Positions 44,000 to 57,089 of a DNA stretch of 64,000 nt are shown here, in pieces; position 1 is the first letter of the stretch, and each line of letters starts with the position of its first letter. The position numbers and the translations under genes were made by a program. A model generated the notes under the pieces. That model was not told where the DNA came from and did no database searches. It saw only the letters and a list, made by a program, of their open reading frames with translations. The DNA lies in the NCBI GenBank assembly GCA_963556255.1, contig OY744604.1, positions 70,291,390 to 70,355,389 on the forward strand. The letters are read 5' to 3'. This DNA is from Allolobophora icterica. Taxonomy: Eukaryota; Annelida; Clitellata; Crassiclitellata; Lumbricidae.

Positions 44000-46390
44000 C
44001 ATGCAAGCAAAATTATCCTACCTAGACACGATTTAAGTTCAGCAGAGGTCAACAAGTGCAGAGAGAAGCCAATAATAGTCCAGGTACTGGCATAATGTAA
44101 TTGTGAATGAAATCGTCCAACGGATCAACATGTCATTCAATCGTAGAAAACCTTCCTTCAATATCAGCGTGCTATGTTTAACCGAAGTTCAAAATAAGTA
44201 ATAATATACGCAGTTTATAAGGTATTTGAGTGATTTTTACAGGTATTTATTTTGATATGAAATTAAATTAGTCCCGTCTGTCCACCTGGAAGTAGTTGTG
44301 TTGAACCTACCATACCACATGGCTTTTACACTTTACTATCGCAATAAGACATACTGGATTTAAATTAAGATGAGAATTGTCAGTAACTATTTTCAGAGTT
44401 AAGTAAAAAGCGGTCACTTCAGGCATGGTTCTATGATTGATAGATCAATAGCACGAAACACAAATTTATGAAACAATACCAAATCATTAACAAGAAGACT
44501 TTTCCAATTCATATTCGCCAATCAAGAATAGACCAGTAATTGTCGCTATTACAAGGGAACAAGTGTAATTTAAACATCGGTGGATGAACAATAAGCCACA
44601 GCGTCAACCATCTGGCAGGCCTACTGAACACGTCTGCTCTACAGTCGGGTAAATGTAAACACTTTTAATGTGTGCATTAAAAGAAAAATGGTCGAAAATG
44701 AGGTGTGCACCTACTTAGGCGCAAAGTCATCACACCTATATTTTGGTTTCTCACGCAGGTCTCATATCTGGGATCACTAATAAGGAAGGGTTCATTGCGT
44801 TGGTGCTCGATTGATTTCGGATAGGAAGTGCAGAGTTGAAGGGATTCATCTTATAGATCAGTGATTGATTAAACTCCAATAGTCGTACTGCACATGGCGA
44901 CGCCATGTGCAGTCACGTGAAGTGATTCTATCCAATGCCGTCATGGGTCATTGATTTGTGCATATCCAATCCTGCGTATCGCTTATCGTCTACATGTATG
45001 ACGTGAATCAAGACATTTCATAGGGTTATCTTAAAGAAGACCAAACCCGATTTAGAATAGCATCTATGATGGTATTAAATGTCATTAACTGTAGATGAAG
45101 ACTTTGAGCAAATATTTCGCTCGTTATAATAGAGTGTCAACAAGACAACATGGTCTTATAAATTGCCGATAAAATAACTGGGCTATAATTCGAGATCTAC
45201 ACCTACTAGCGACTATGAATAGGCCGAACAAATAAAATATTGTGAAAATTTTACATTAAAAATGTTACCAATCAATTCGATGAGTAGTCGACCCGCAGGG
45301 ATATGAGAAAAAATTGAAGTTGTGACTACGTTTATTTTGACAGGCGTAGAATACCTACCGCGTCTGAAAATGCCTGGTTACGAACTGAAGTCATGCACTG
45401 TGGTGAATTTGTAAGGTAGTGTAAAATACAAATATTCTAATTTCTCAGCGCCACACATAATCTGCCCCAGGGTAACCAGCCTAAGGAATAGCTCTATATC
45501 AAATCAGGTCCGCAACATACAGAGTGCTGAAGTCAGTTTAAGCACTAGGTCAGAATCCTGGATAAAGCCGGGAAAACAGCGTGCTGCTAAATCCGAAGAT
45601 TTTGGTTTTAGAACACTCTTCATTAAATGACGAGATTATACTGAATACTCACACAGATAATATATATGTTTTAAAAGCTTGTCAACACAGAGAAAACTAT
45701 TAAACAGAAAACTGGAAATATAAAACTGAAAATGTAGACTGAAAAGGACATGGTTTATTATTTTTCTGCGACTTCAGAAATAACGGTCATTCTCTATATG
45801 TAGTTTTTTCTCACATTTTCATGTAGTTTTATACCACTCGCATGACTGGCTCTAAATATACCGTAGCTTGTTAAATATATTTCCTTGATACTTCACCTGT
45901 AGGCCTAATATAAAGTATGCACCTGTCCAATAATTACACAGCGCCCTCCGTATTAACATCTCAAATAGTTCCGGAATGATCCTGTTGACTTGCTATGCGT
46001 CGCCCAAGGATATAGCGACAAACAAGACTTAGTCGAAACGAAAAATCTTGACTACAAGCTTCTCAAAAAAATTCAATCCGAAATACAAGTTCATATTACA
46101 ATTTGTTGCAGTACTTCATGGGGGGGGGAAGGGGTAAACCCCAAAACAAAGATTACTGTTCCGCTGGCAGGGTTGCACTTCCTCATTTCTATTTCCATAA
46201 ACAGTAACACTGACCATCAAAGCATGAATCGAAATCAATGAAGAAATTTGCCAGGATGCAGAAATGTGCAAAGTGATGCTTGTGCAGTAGAGCATGTCAA
46301 AACGAATCATCAACGATCTTATCTTACCTCATCATACTATAATATAGTATGATTGAACTTTCACAATAACTGCACGATGTTAAGGGTGAC
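44000..46390. other. Long non-coding interval
   Basis: No gene or transposon end recognised. A perfect 27-nt palindrome (13-bp arms of ACTGCACATGGCG around one A) sits at 44887-44913, and a short (AT)n run at 46401-46420. Confidence 0.4.
44887..44913. repeat. Perfect 13-bp-arm palindrome
   Basis: ACTGCACATGGCG, A, CGCCATGTGCAGT. Could be a protein-binding site or chance; context is non-coding. Confidence 0.8.
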
Positions 46391-46959
46391 ACACGGTAAC
46401 ATATATATATATATATATATAATATTATCTTATGTTATCATAATTTATCTTTCCTTAACTTGACTTGCTTTTCCATACCCTTTCCGACCATACCGTACCT
46501 TACATTACTTACCATATCATACCTTGCTTCACCTTACCTTATCGTATTACGCCTAAACCCACTCATCATATGTTACAGAGACAGTGATTCCACTAATTAT
46601 CCGTTTACACATAAAGAATGCTGTAATACTCTATTACGTACATACACTTTTGTGACTTTTCATCAAAACTGTTTTCATTATTACTGATTATGGAAAGACT
46701 AAATGCTAATACAATTAAAATCGCCGGTCGGAGTCACTAGTTCTGTACGGCTTTGCAGACTTTGAAACTTCAGCGAATATGAAGTTGTGGGACAAATACT
46801 TGGTGAAAGCCAACATACTTGCTCGTGAGTTTTTGACCGTTTTTCATAATTTTAACAGAAAAGAGAAACCATTGGTTAATGTAACCATATTTATCACTGT
46901 AAGTATCACTACCTACACATTTATGCAGTTACTATTTATTACATTTTAATTTACAGTTG

Positions 46960-47128
46960 TCTGAGTTGTGACATGATTTGTGTTAGGTGTTAAATGCATT
47001 GAATGGTATTAAAAGTATTCACTGCAACTGAAAAGTATATATGTTTTCAAGTTTTGTGAGACCTTCTGGTGTGATTTTTTAACACTGGGCCTCCAAGTTT
47101 TATATACTTAGGGCCTCATCAAGTTTAA
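46960..47128 (-). mobile_element. Fragment of the hAT MITE family seen at 13548
   Basis: The minus strand from 47128 reads CAGTGTCGGATTTAAACTTG, then GATGAGGCCC, ACTTGGAGGCCCAGTG and CACACCAGAAGGTCTCACAA, in the same order as 13548-13650. The other end is not seen. Confidence 0.65.
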
Positions 47129-47149
47129 ATCCGACACTGAGCTCCGTTT

Positions 47150-48040
47150 TCTCACCCATTCAAGTGATGCCGCTTATACAAAACGAAGTGTTTTGAATCT
47201 GTGCAACGGTGGTAATATGAATGCATAAATTCGTTTGTCCATTTGTTTCTTTGTTTCTCGCGAGAGTTCATTTACAGTTAACGGTGAATGAGATGGCGAT
47301 ATTTTCAATCGAATTACTTTGGATTCTTCTGCTGTTTGCTGCTCGTAATCAGTGAAGTCGTTTAGTTGCTTGAGATCGATGACAGAGACTCTAATCCTCT
47401 AATCGAATGATTCTCTGCAAAGCATCCGGTGAGGAGATGGTACTTCATGGGATGTGCAGTAGCCAATATTGTAGTCTTGTCTTTGTAAAGATATTATTGT
47501 TTATGCGCTATTCCACAAATCCGTGGAATTAGCAGTACACTTAGTCGCGATTTCATTGACGTGGGTGAAAACTGACGCAGTTTAAAGAGCAGTAGTTGTA
47601 CGGACATCATTTTGGGGGACGGGAGGAATTTGCCCTCATTGATTTTTGAGAAAAGGAGAAAGGATAGAACAGGAAAAGGAGGAAGAAGAAAAGGGTAAAA
47701 GAGATAAAAAGAAACTCAAATTCATGGACGTTATTTGAAGGGTGTAGGCCTGCACGGGTTTGCACATGTAGACTAAATACAAAACTTAACAAGTTGACCA
47801 AGTTCCCCAGGAAAAATACTCAAGTGACGTCCCTGCCCCCTGAAAAAAGCTGAAATGAGTCAATGACGTCCCTGATTAGTTGGTTCGTTACGAAGGACTG
47901 CCTTAGATGGACACGTCTTAAGTTACGCAACGTGACCACGTGCTAGGAATGCCTATGTCGTCGTTGTGTATAATGACTGATCCTTGATCGTTACGTTGAC
48001 GTTCGTCAGCGTCAACTGCAGTGCATATTTTAACTGTATA
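47150..48040. other. No gene recognised
   Basis: Intergenic; nothing I can support. Confidence 0.35.
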
Positions 48041-48041
48041 A

Positions 48042-48380
48042 CTAGTGGGACAAATGTCCCAGTAGTGTTATGATTTGTCCCAGTAGTGTTATGATTTGTC
48101 CCAGTAGTTAGGCTGATTTGTTCCAGGCAATGTATGGCTAAAGTAAAGTAGTGGGACAAAATGTTGCAAGAGTTTTAAGGGAGATGACTTCCTATAAAAA
48201 GGTCATCAACTTTTTCCGGGAGATGAATTCCTAAAAAAAAGTTCAATTGTTTTCTGGAGATGACTTTTTCGGGAGATGAATTCCTGAAAAGGGTCATGAA
48301 CTTTTTCTGGAGATGAATTCCGAGAAAAAAGGTCATCAAAGTTTTTCAGAGACAAGTTCCAAATTTTGTCCTAGTAGTCT
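48042..48380. repeat. Tandem repeat block, possible MITE
   Basis: Three copies of TTTGTCCCAGTAGTGTTATGA-like units (48052-48110), then about four units of roughly 40 bp with GGAGATGAATTCC and AAAGGTCATCAA (48178-48345). Outer words CTAGTGGGACAAATG and TTTTGTCCTAGTAG are loosely inverted, hinting at a MITE with amplified interior. Confidence 0.6.
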
Positions 48381-48604
48381 AAATTCCTTAAAATATGCAC
48401 TGGTCAACTGCCATTACTATCCGAAACACTGTATGTCTCTGGAGTTCCTGGCCACTGGGATCGAATGAAGCTAGTTGGTTTTTGAATATGAAGAAACAGT
48501 TAAACTATTATGACATTAATAGACTAAGACTAAGACTAAGACTAAGATCATGCTTGCAATTGATGATGAAAGAATTAGATAGCGTCTGCTGAAAAGAAAC
48601 AGGC

Positions 48605-48825
48605 CTGTCCCCTTGCGAATGGTTCGATGTCGACTGAAGACAAAAGCAAACGCCGGCGGCGCTTCAGTGGCAGAAGATTAACAGCCATAGGAAACTAATG
48701 ACGTATAAGAATTTATCAATCGCACCTCGTGTTGTAGATTAGAAACAAGCAAATACGCAATCGTAATGCCTAATATTTCCATTTATGTTTGTGATTTGAT
48801 ACCCGCATAATCTCTGCATGAGTAA
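48605..48825. repeat. Conserved intergenic block, copy 2 (upstream of GPCR B)
   Basis: Aligns with 25365-25585 over about 220 bp (CTTGCGAATGGTTCG, GTGGCAGAAGATTAACA, GACGTATAAGAATTTAT, TAATGCCTAATATT). It lies about 8 kb 5' of receptor B, the counterpart of the block 5' of receptor A. Confidence 0.75.
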
Positions 48826-48927
48826 AACGAATCTATAAATAAACCTATGACTAAAATTACAATAATTGCGTAACTCGTTTTGCGTATCTAGAAAAAGAAA
48901 CAAATTGGTTAATAATTATACTTGACA

Positions 48928-49225
<298 letters not shown>

Positions 49226-49229
49226 AAAC

Positions 49230-52200
49230 GATGATACAAATTAATAGGCCAAACTTATCGAGAATATGTGATTAGATAAACACTTGACAGTAATGCATAA
49301 TGCACAATTGAGTAATTGCATGAAAATAGGACACTGGACACGTAGACACTGATGTAAAGCTTATGACTTCTAACAAGTTGACACTTCATCCATTGGTATT
49401 ATGTAAGTGTTAAAGGTTAACACTCAGACTGCAGGCGGTGAGATGACCAGGTGAGAAAACAGGGACTACCTGCAAGCACAGACGTCTCATGTACAGGAAT
49501 ACTGAACGATGCAAGGTAGCACTGTGCTAAGGGCCAGAAACAAACAAAGAATATCCATAGAGATACGCAAACAGATAGAATCAGAAGACACGGACCGATA
49601 TCGAATGATGAAAGAGCGAGTTGTTCTGTGGGCTGGAAATAAAAGGAATGAATGTGGAAGGAGATGTGGTGAGAATAAAACCACGTAAACAATCATCTGT
49701 TTAAAAACATTATAAAGGAAATATCAAAGTAGGTCTAAATGCAGTTGTGCGCTTCTTCCAGCCAAGGCGGCTCGTGCTAAGTCAATTGCAAACGTAATCA
49801 TCAGAGAAGTGAAGTGTTGGTAGAGCGCCTCTAGAACGCTTTGTAGGCAAACATGGATATGGACGAGTCGTCCGCAATACGATTGTCGCTAATTGCCCCA
49901 GTTTTCCTTGCACGTTATGATTTATCACACAAGCCTACGAGTTTCCGATGTAATTAAATGAAACTTAAGTTGTCATGAAAGCAATTGCGTTGCTATTATC
50001 AGAAAGAGCACCAGAATAAATTCAGCTGGAGACTTCTGCAAGTTGTGCTTTAAGAGCACATGCTGTTTAAATATCATGACACCAGCTCGAGTTTTTGACA
50101 GTTTCAAGTGCTTGTCAACGGCTTTTATGCGCTTATAAACGAAGAATACGTACATTTTTTCAGACGATTATGTAGCAAGGCAGAATAATTATTAGGCCTA
50201 CAAGCTTTACGTGATGTTGAGAAATTTCAGAGACCTGCATCAATTATTCCTACACTACATGATTTCAGTTTGTTCTACGCATTGTCAGACAAATAGATCT
50301 AATACGCTGGTTAAATGGAATGTTGTCGCAATTCCCAGCTGTTTCTCTGGTTTATAAGGTTTCAGGCCTGCCAGTCGATCACCAATCACACTGATTTCTT
50401 TCCAGTCAAATTTAAACAGTTTTTCGCGAGCTATTCACTAACGCGAGATGGAGCAGTTCCTCTGGTAAATCCCAATAATTATGTAGTGTCGTCGGTTGAT
50501 CGGCATTCGGCAATATGACAGACGTTGACATTCAATTATAACGAACGACGCATTTGCTCAAAATGCATCATTTCCTAACATTTAATCCCATTATAAAGCA
50601 TTTCTAAATCAAGTTTAATCTTCCCTAAGGCGAGCTGATCACGAGATGTCTTAATTTGCTTAATGACTTTATTATGCATAGAGCTGTATGCCTGCGATAA
50701 TCAATTTCAATGTCACTTATAATAATTACGTTTAAATCTAAGCTTCAACAACAGCTGCCTTTTCCGCGTTTTAAGTTCAAATATAGCCGGGACAGTTGTT
50801 AGGCCTCTTCTTAAAATATTACGGGGCCTGGGTCCCGGGTCTTTATGACTGATAACCTCTGATTTTGTCCAACAAAAGGGCTCACTAATACACTTACACA
50901 CATTGTGCACAACAATCGACATTCTTCTGCGATATATTTAAGGTGACTCAGAACAAAATAATTTGTTTGAGACTGATAAACTAGATGCCTTCTTTGTTCA
51001 GTAAAATTATCTCCGTCATACATGCATTCATTCATTTAATCATTTATTCGTTCGTTCCTTCTTTCATTCATTCACTCGTTTAATTTACAACATAATTCCA
51101 CAAAATATTTAGGAAATGAAAGCAACAGATTGGGAAGGGATTTAGGTCATTTTGAAAACATGACACAGATGTTTCATTTATGTTACGTTGCAATCGCAGT
51201 TTCGATATTAAATAAAATTGCTATTGAAATTAGGGTGGGAATTGTCGGGGGGAGGTTGGGGGTTCAACCCCTCTAGTCTTTCTTAGGACCCCAGTTAAAT
51301 CTTCATTGCACAGCCTAGAGAGTCGTTTCCAACCCCCCCAGTCGTGCTAGTGTGATTTAGCATTATTTGACTCTGAGTCTCTAACAAGGAGAAGATATTT
51401 TCACGGTGTATCATTTATGCATTTTTAAATTTTCTCAGCAAAGGTATTGATTTTGATTCGAGTCTGACTTGCAAACTGCTACCGTTGAAAACAGCTGGTT
51501 TCAAATTTTGTTGACATCAGTTTGCAAAACACGGATAAAATGTTCAGTCCCTAAGCTTTTCTCTACAATTCCCATACTGACTGAAATGCATTTTATTAAT
51601 AAGCCTATAATGCTGCAAATTAAAATGTGAAAGTCAGTTATCTGTTTATGTCATCATACATTAATTTTATTACCAATGCCAATTGTCGAATACATTCAAT
51701 ATCTTTTTTTACAGGATATGTTCAGCACTGAATCAGAACCAGTTGTATTCGAGCAAATCTAATCATTTTGTTCATCTAAGCTTGTTCAACGTAACTGAAG
51801 TTGCTTACTAATCTCAACACAGTCACAACACACGAACACTTAATTGTTATCTATACAAACCGTTTGGGCCGTGTTTTTCAAGGATTAAACATCAGAATAA
51901 ATGAATTATTATCACAGTTTATCATTTTTGGTCAAAGACTATACTGAGGGCATAGACGTAGTCTAGCTGACATAGCCCTAAACGGTTAATTTAATTTGAA
52001 TAAGTAATCAGTACACTAAACACAGAGGGAGTTGTACCCTTGACCAGCGCCTCTGGTCATGACGACACACAGTATGCAGGTAATTCATGACGAGGCCTCA
52101 GGTCATTAGTGCAATAAACGGTTGATGAGTTTAATCTACATGACACCCTTGAACTGACGAATTCCAATGTGAATTTAAACAACTCAGCAACGAAAGGAAC

Positions 52201-52700
52201 CCATAATTAGCAATTTAAGACAACTCACCCAACCCCTCATAAAACATGTGCCAGAATGCATAGGTATAATAAACCGATTCATGTGCGATGTCTCTGTGCC
52301 TAGGTAGGTGGGACATCTCATGTAGCACCGTTACACAACAAGAGCTCCAGCTTTTCAGCTTAGTGTACACTACACAATGCACGACAACACAGCTAGAGAT
52401 CCTACGAAGCTTATAAAGGAAAAAGATTTTTCTGATGTATGGTTAGGATTGGTTACTAGTCTTACCAGATTATACTGTTTCCCAATAAGTGACAACAAGG
52501 TGCAAAATATCCACAATGTTTACAATCAAACACGCATTGCAACACAAGGCCGTAGAGCTAAGAAAACACGCCGCAGTTACAACACAAAGACACGTGACGT
52601 TAGATAGTATTTTGTTCGATGAATTACACAAATATTTTCTTCAAACACAATGACAACAGTGCTTCAGCCGTAGAAAACAGCCATGCGTTTGTCAGTGATG
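49230..52700. other. Non-coding interval between GPCR B and C
   Basis: No gene recognised. A (TTCA)n-like stretch lies at 51027-51075 (ATTCATTCATTTAATCATTT). A frame at 52377-52607 (76 codons, basic C-terminus) lies just downstream of receptor C but has no family signature and no splice context, so I do not call it. Confidence 0.4.
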
Positions 52701-52709
52701 CTGTTTAAC

Positions 52710-53083
52710 TCATGATCGAGGTGTAATTTGCATGGCCGTTGAGTAACCAATGACGTTTATGACGTTTACGACATTTCTACCGCTCTCCTGGACTCGTGTT
52801 TTGCAGAGCTTCTGGCGCAGATACTTTTTCACTGGATGCAATTTGGCAGCGTAGATGAACGGATTGAGACAAAGATACAAGAAGGCCATGAACACCGTAA
52901 CGTAGCGGCCATCTGTAGTGAAAATCGTGATAATGCGCATATTATATAGAAAGAAGTAGATGCGATTTGGAGACCAACAGAGAACGAAACAAACCGAGAT
53001 GATGAGGAATGTTTTGATGACATTCATTTGGGTTTTCATGGCGTTCTGCTGAGCAGCGCTCTTCATCATGTTGTTGAAATTCA
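52710..53083 (-). CDS. GPCR paralogue C, exon 2 (TM6-TM7 and tail)
   Basis: Residues 201-324 of 324. The acceptor GTGCAG ends at 53084; TG completes the split Val codon. VNFNNMMKSAAQQNAMKTQM leads to TM6 with CWSP and RIYFFLYNMR, then TM7 with NPFIYAAKLHPVKK. Helix 8 has LRQKLCKT with a Cys. The tail ends MQITPRS. The intron is 53084-54537. Confidence 0.92.
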
Positions 53084-53374
53084 CTGCACATTAAAAAAGA
53101 GAAAATCATTCAGTGCATGTCGTAGGCCTACAAGTTTTCTGTGCATCTATGACTTCTTTAGTATGGTGTGCGCGATCAAAGCGCAGACGAATTTGATAAG
53201 AAGTCAAAATGAAATAAAGAAACAAATGGCCAAACGGATTCATCTGATTAAATAGAGGCGCATTAAACCTTTGGAATAAGTATGTTAACGTATACACAGG
53301 GGTAAATGTATGAAAAAAGGCGATAAAGAGATAATTATTATGAAGACAGTATCGATGATATGGAAACTAACGTC

Positions 53375-53418
53375 GAACTTATGACGATGATGATGAGGAT
53401 GATGATGATAATGATGAC

Positions 53419-53478
<60 letters not shown>
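53375..53478. repeat. (GAT)n microsatellite in intron of GPCR C
   Basis: Long, nearly pure GAT run about 300 bp upstream of exon 2, at the same relative place as in paralogues A and B. Confidence 0.95.
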
Positions 53479-54537
53479 AACGGCAGTGATGACGAATACG
53501 ATAATCATTGCAAATAATGAAGTTGATCGTAACGCAGGACTTTTAGATATATTTTAGTAAAAGAAAATACACATTTTAGGGTGTTACTATTTCAAATATA
53601 ACAAAAATATACTGTAGCTTAGGCCTAACTAAGCCTGTGGTTTCTTGCATGATTGCGGAAGGCTTATGCCTATAAAAAAAATTTGTTGATTTTTAATATG
53701 CGATATTCTCCTGGGTCTAGGATAAACCAGAGGAAGAATATTGATAATTATTGTTTGTACCTTCGAATCTTAAGTGTTCTTGTTGAGAGTTTCTGGCCTA
53801 ATCTTACAAATTGTAAACTGGATTTCTAGTACCGGTTCTTAAACATGGTCTCGTTAATTCATGTTTCACTATTTCTAACTGTGTCTTCATTTTGAAATTC
53901 TAGATGGCTACATTCCACCTCAGTGGTCAGTTATTCCAAATGCTTTTACCCATCATCAATATAGTCGTACTACTCGCAAATAGCGTGTTCGGTATCACTG
54001 TAGCGATTTTCAATTTCAATTCAGTATTCGTTTTTTTTATAAATACAAGCTGTCAAAAAAACCAACTTGTAGACATCAACACATTAGGCTAATAAATGTT
54101 CTTGAATAGAATACGAGAAATAAAATTTCTCTCTCTTTGTTTGGCGAAAGTCGTGTTTCTGGGTGCGGAGGTGGTAGTGATTACCCATCAGTACTCTCTT
54201 AAGGCCGGTTGGTAAAGTGATCTAGTTAGATAGACCCTAGCGATTTTTCTCATGGCCGAATAAAATATGCACAAGGGAGTCCAGATTATCATTTGGTCTA
54301 AAATTAGCTAAGTCAAAATTTACAAGATCTGCTTTGCTAGGTCACTTCAAATGCTAGTTCTAACCACCGGAGTTGTCAAAATCCAACCTGTCAGCCGCAA
54401 TTCATTCTCATGCCTATTTAATTGATCAATTTTAAAACGATTTCTATATCCTAACGTTGCAGCAATTTAATAAACCATTGATTTAATTTCTGTTCCTCTT
54501 CTTTGGTAGGCTTAATTATATATAATGAGACACGTAC

Positions 54538-55138
54538 CTGGAATAATACGCTTCTGTGTGACCTGCAGTATTCGTGAATAGCAAAACACGAAGACGACCA
54601 GCGGCACAATGAAGGCCATCAGAAATCTATAGACAGCGTAAGCGGTGGGATTAATAGCAGCCGGAAGCTTAACGTAAACGAGACAGTGACCATTTGAGAC
54701 AGCACTGCTCAATACCCCAATGACAGCGTTAAAGAGTAAGTCAACGTTTATCCACGTCAAGCCAATCGCCACAAAGTACATCCACGGACGAAAATGTTTC
54801 TTGTGGAATACCGCATGAACAATTTTCACGTATCTTTCCAGAGTCAAGATGACAAGATTGGCTGTTGAAGAACCCAGGAAATACCAAATCATCCCTTCTG
54901 CGGCTAAAGCTTTGCAGATGACACCTCCTATACTGATGCTGTAATCGATGTCCAGTACTTTAACGACGAAACTGATTACAAGTATTAAACAAGCGAGAAA
55001 ATCCAGGGTCATCTGGTTGAAAACGATAGCCATCTCATTCTTACGGGCTTGCGATTGCGCCAAAATTAGAAGCATTAGAAGATTCGCAATTCCGCCAATG
55101 ATTCCGATCGCGATAACTGACGCCTCAAAAGCAACCAT
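54538..55138 (-). CDS. GPCR paralogue C, exon 1 (TM1-TM5), rhodopsin-type
   Basis: Residues 1-200. The ATG at 55138 is the first possible start, since an in-frame TGA lies 24 bases upstream; this fixes the start for the whole family. TM1 has GGIANLLMLLILAQSQARK, TM2 has LDF with the conserved Asp, and TM3 has VICKALAAEG with Cys and LERY. ECL2 Cys is in NGHC. TM5 ends FCYSRILQVTQKR. The donor CCAG|GTACGT at 54538/54537 is phase 1 as in A and B. C is the most diverged of the three in loops 1 and 2 and in TM2-TM4. It likely signals through G proteins at the plasma membrane; ligand unknown. Confidence 0.93.
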
Positions 55139-55139
55139 T

Positions 55140-55540
55140 TTCAGAATTACTTGTATTCAGTCTGTAAAATGTATCAAAATAAAATATGGAAACAAATGGG
55201 TTAACAAATGCCGCTATTTGTGTGTGTGCAGCGCATTCTCTCAACCCTATCTGTTGATTGGATACGCATACGCAGCTTCTTATACAGAGAGCAAAATTGC
55301 ATGCATGTTGCTTTGGCATTTATTTTAGGTTCCGTGTTTATTAGGCCTACGTGCGCATTAAAGATCGTATAATGTTTCCTTCATGCTGAGTACTTTACTT
55401 TTCATATGAAGTGTTCCGTTCTGACGTCGATGGTAGCAGTTGGCACGTCACAGATCAGCAAGCTCATTCATGCTTCCCAGTCAACTGATTTTTTCTCACA
55501 AATTTCTTGATATCAGCAAAAACTAACGAACAACGAAGTA
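55140..55540. other. Upstream region of GPCR C
   Basis: No other gene. Only the first few codon-equivalents before the ATG (ATACAAGTAATTCTGAAA) are clearly shared with the A and B 5' regions. Confidence 0.4.
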
Positions 55541-55544
55541 GTAC

Positions 55545-55880
55545 CCGAAGTCAGTGGCTAACTCCTTAGCGACTGACTTGATGAGTTAGCGAATGACTTG
55601 TCGACTCAGTCGACTAAGTCGCATGCTTATAGACTGACTAAGTCGCTTAGACTTATCGACTGACTAATCGACTTGCTATCGACTTCTCAGGCGATCAGGT
55701 ATGTCTATTGGACATACCTGATTACCTTACAATGTAATGCATTTTACCGCATATCGTACTGACCGTGCCATCATTTCCGTGGGCATTAGATGGAACCCAT
55801 ATGGGCTCTGCGGGTCCAATATGGGCTCCTCTTCTTGTGGGCATGCTGACAGAGGACAGTCTGTGAAAATTAATGTTTAT
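55545..55880 (-). repeat. Dispersed repeat copy (inverted relative to 8620-9030)
   Basis: On the plus strand: GACTGACTTGATGAGTTAGC and related words, CTATTGGACATACCTGATTA, GTGCCATCATTTCCGTGGGC, ACCCATATGGGCTC, then GTGAAAATTAATGTTTAT. This is the complement, in reverse order, of the 8620-9030 copy. A third partial copy (ATGGAGCC, GGACCCATATTCTCATATG, GTGCCCATGGGC) lies at 57455-57540. Confidence 0.7.
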
Positions 55881-56099
55881 ATGAATTCGTGAAACTGAGC
55901 CCTTGATAGATCGAATGAAGCGAGGATGATTTATAGCAGTACGCAATCTTACGGCCAACCAGTTGACCGAAAGTCAGAGATTCAGAATCAAATGATGCGA
56001 AATCACACTAGCACAACCCCCCTCAGCGGCAGCACTCCCAACTGAATCGGATAGGTCCCACGATCAAACAATACAGACATCAAGCATTTGAGCAACAAG

Positions 56100-56930
56100 G
56101 AAGGTGACAGACTAATGAGGTCACTTCTGATTTTAAATGGAAAACTATTCCAAGATAAAGGGCACAGTGGCAAAACTTATATGCTGGGTAGTGGACGACC
56201 TAGCCCAAGGGACGACAAGAATACTATGTACAGCCGATCGGAGGTACCTGCGACCAGGAATAGATGAGGCAAAGATACACAAGGATCTGAAATTGGATGT
56301 GGCAGTTCCCACTAGGCAGCTTCGCATGAGATTTAGAATTTTATACTCGATACGTTGAGGCATAGATAGGCTAATGAGTGCAAATGTCTCGTATGTAAGC
56401 GGAGACATGGCCAAACTTTGGGATGCTACCTGTCAGAGGAGCAGAAGCATTTACAACAGACTGAAATTTCGAGGCAAGAGAGGAACTCAATCCTGACAAA
56501 ATAGCATTGCCAAAGTCTCTAGAAGAGACAAAGGCGTGGGTCAGTGCAGAGGCAGCTTGCGTGGTAATCGATCTTCGTACAGTGCGAATATGACGAAGAT
56601 GCTAATAGCAAAATTGACAAACATTGTTTCCATGATTGCAGGGCATTAACTTCTGATCAAGCATATGCCCAAATCTCAAACCGAGCTGGAGAATGTGACA
56701 TCTGGAAAAGAACAGTGAAGGTCAAGAAAATCAAATTTGAAGAGCTCGAAAGTAAATTGAATCTTGTCAGAATTCAATCAAAGATGGTTTTAAACATCCA
56801 AGCAGCTAAAGCCTCCGACGCACGTACAACCTGATCAACCAGGGCAGCAGATGCAGCATCCGGGCCGTGGACATAAGCCTGGTTAACAAGTGGTTACCAT
56901 CAGTATACCGATGCGAGGAACCCCTTTTTC
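56100..56930 (-). mobile_element. CR1/L2-like LINE fragment, antisense
   Basis: The minus strand reads, from 56890 downward, ADAASAALVDQVVRASEALA, then HLRHIRTVRRSITTQAASAL, THAFVSSRDFGNAILSGLSS, and finally QRIEYKILNLMRSCLVGTA and LRSAVHSILVVPWARSSTTQ. These are successive blocks of the C-terminal half of CR1/L2 reverse transcriptases in the right order. Stops and frameshifts interrupt it. Confidence 0.87.
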
Positions 56931-56999
56931 GTAGAGAATACTACCCACATTAACGATATAATATAAAGTTTTATGACGACGGGTCTAAGAGAGAACTCC

Positions 57000-57085
57000 G
57001 AGGAAGACCAAAGTGCGAATCTGACGAAGGTGATTATAGCAAGACTGACAAACGTTGTTTACATGATTGCGGAGCGACGAGGGGC
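57000..57085 (-). mobile_element. Second, short LINE fragment
   Basis: The minus strand reads CNHVNNVCQSCYNHLRQIRT, the same segment as at 56640-56585, so a separate copy inserted or the first was partly duplicated. Confidence 0.7.
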
Positions 57086-57089
57086 AGGA

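Noticed and set aside
52377..52607. 76-codon frame downstream of GPCR C
   Set aside because: It has a plausible amino acid mix but no recognised domain, promoter or counterpart downstream of A and B.
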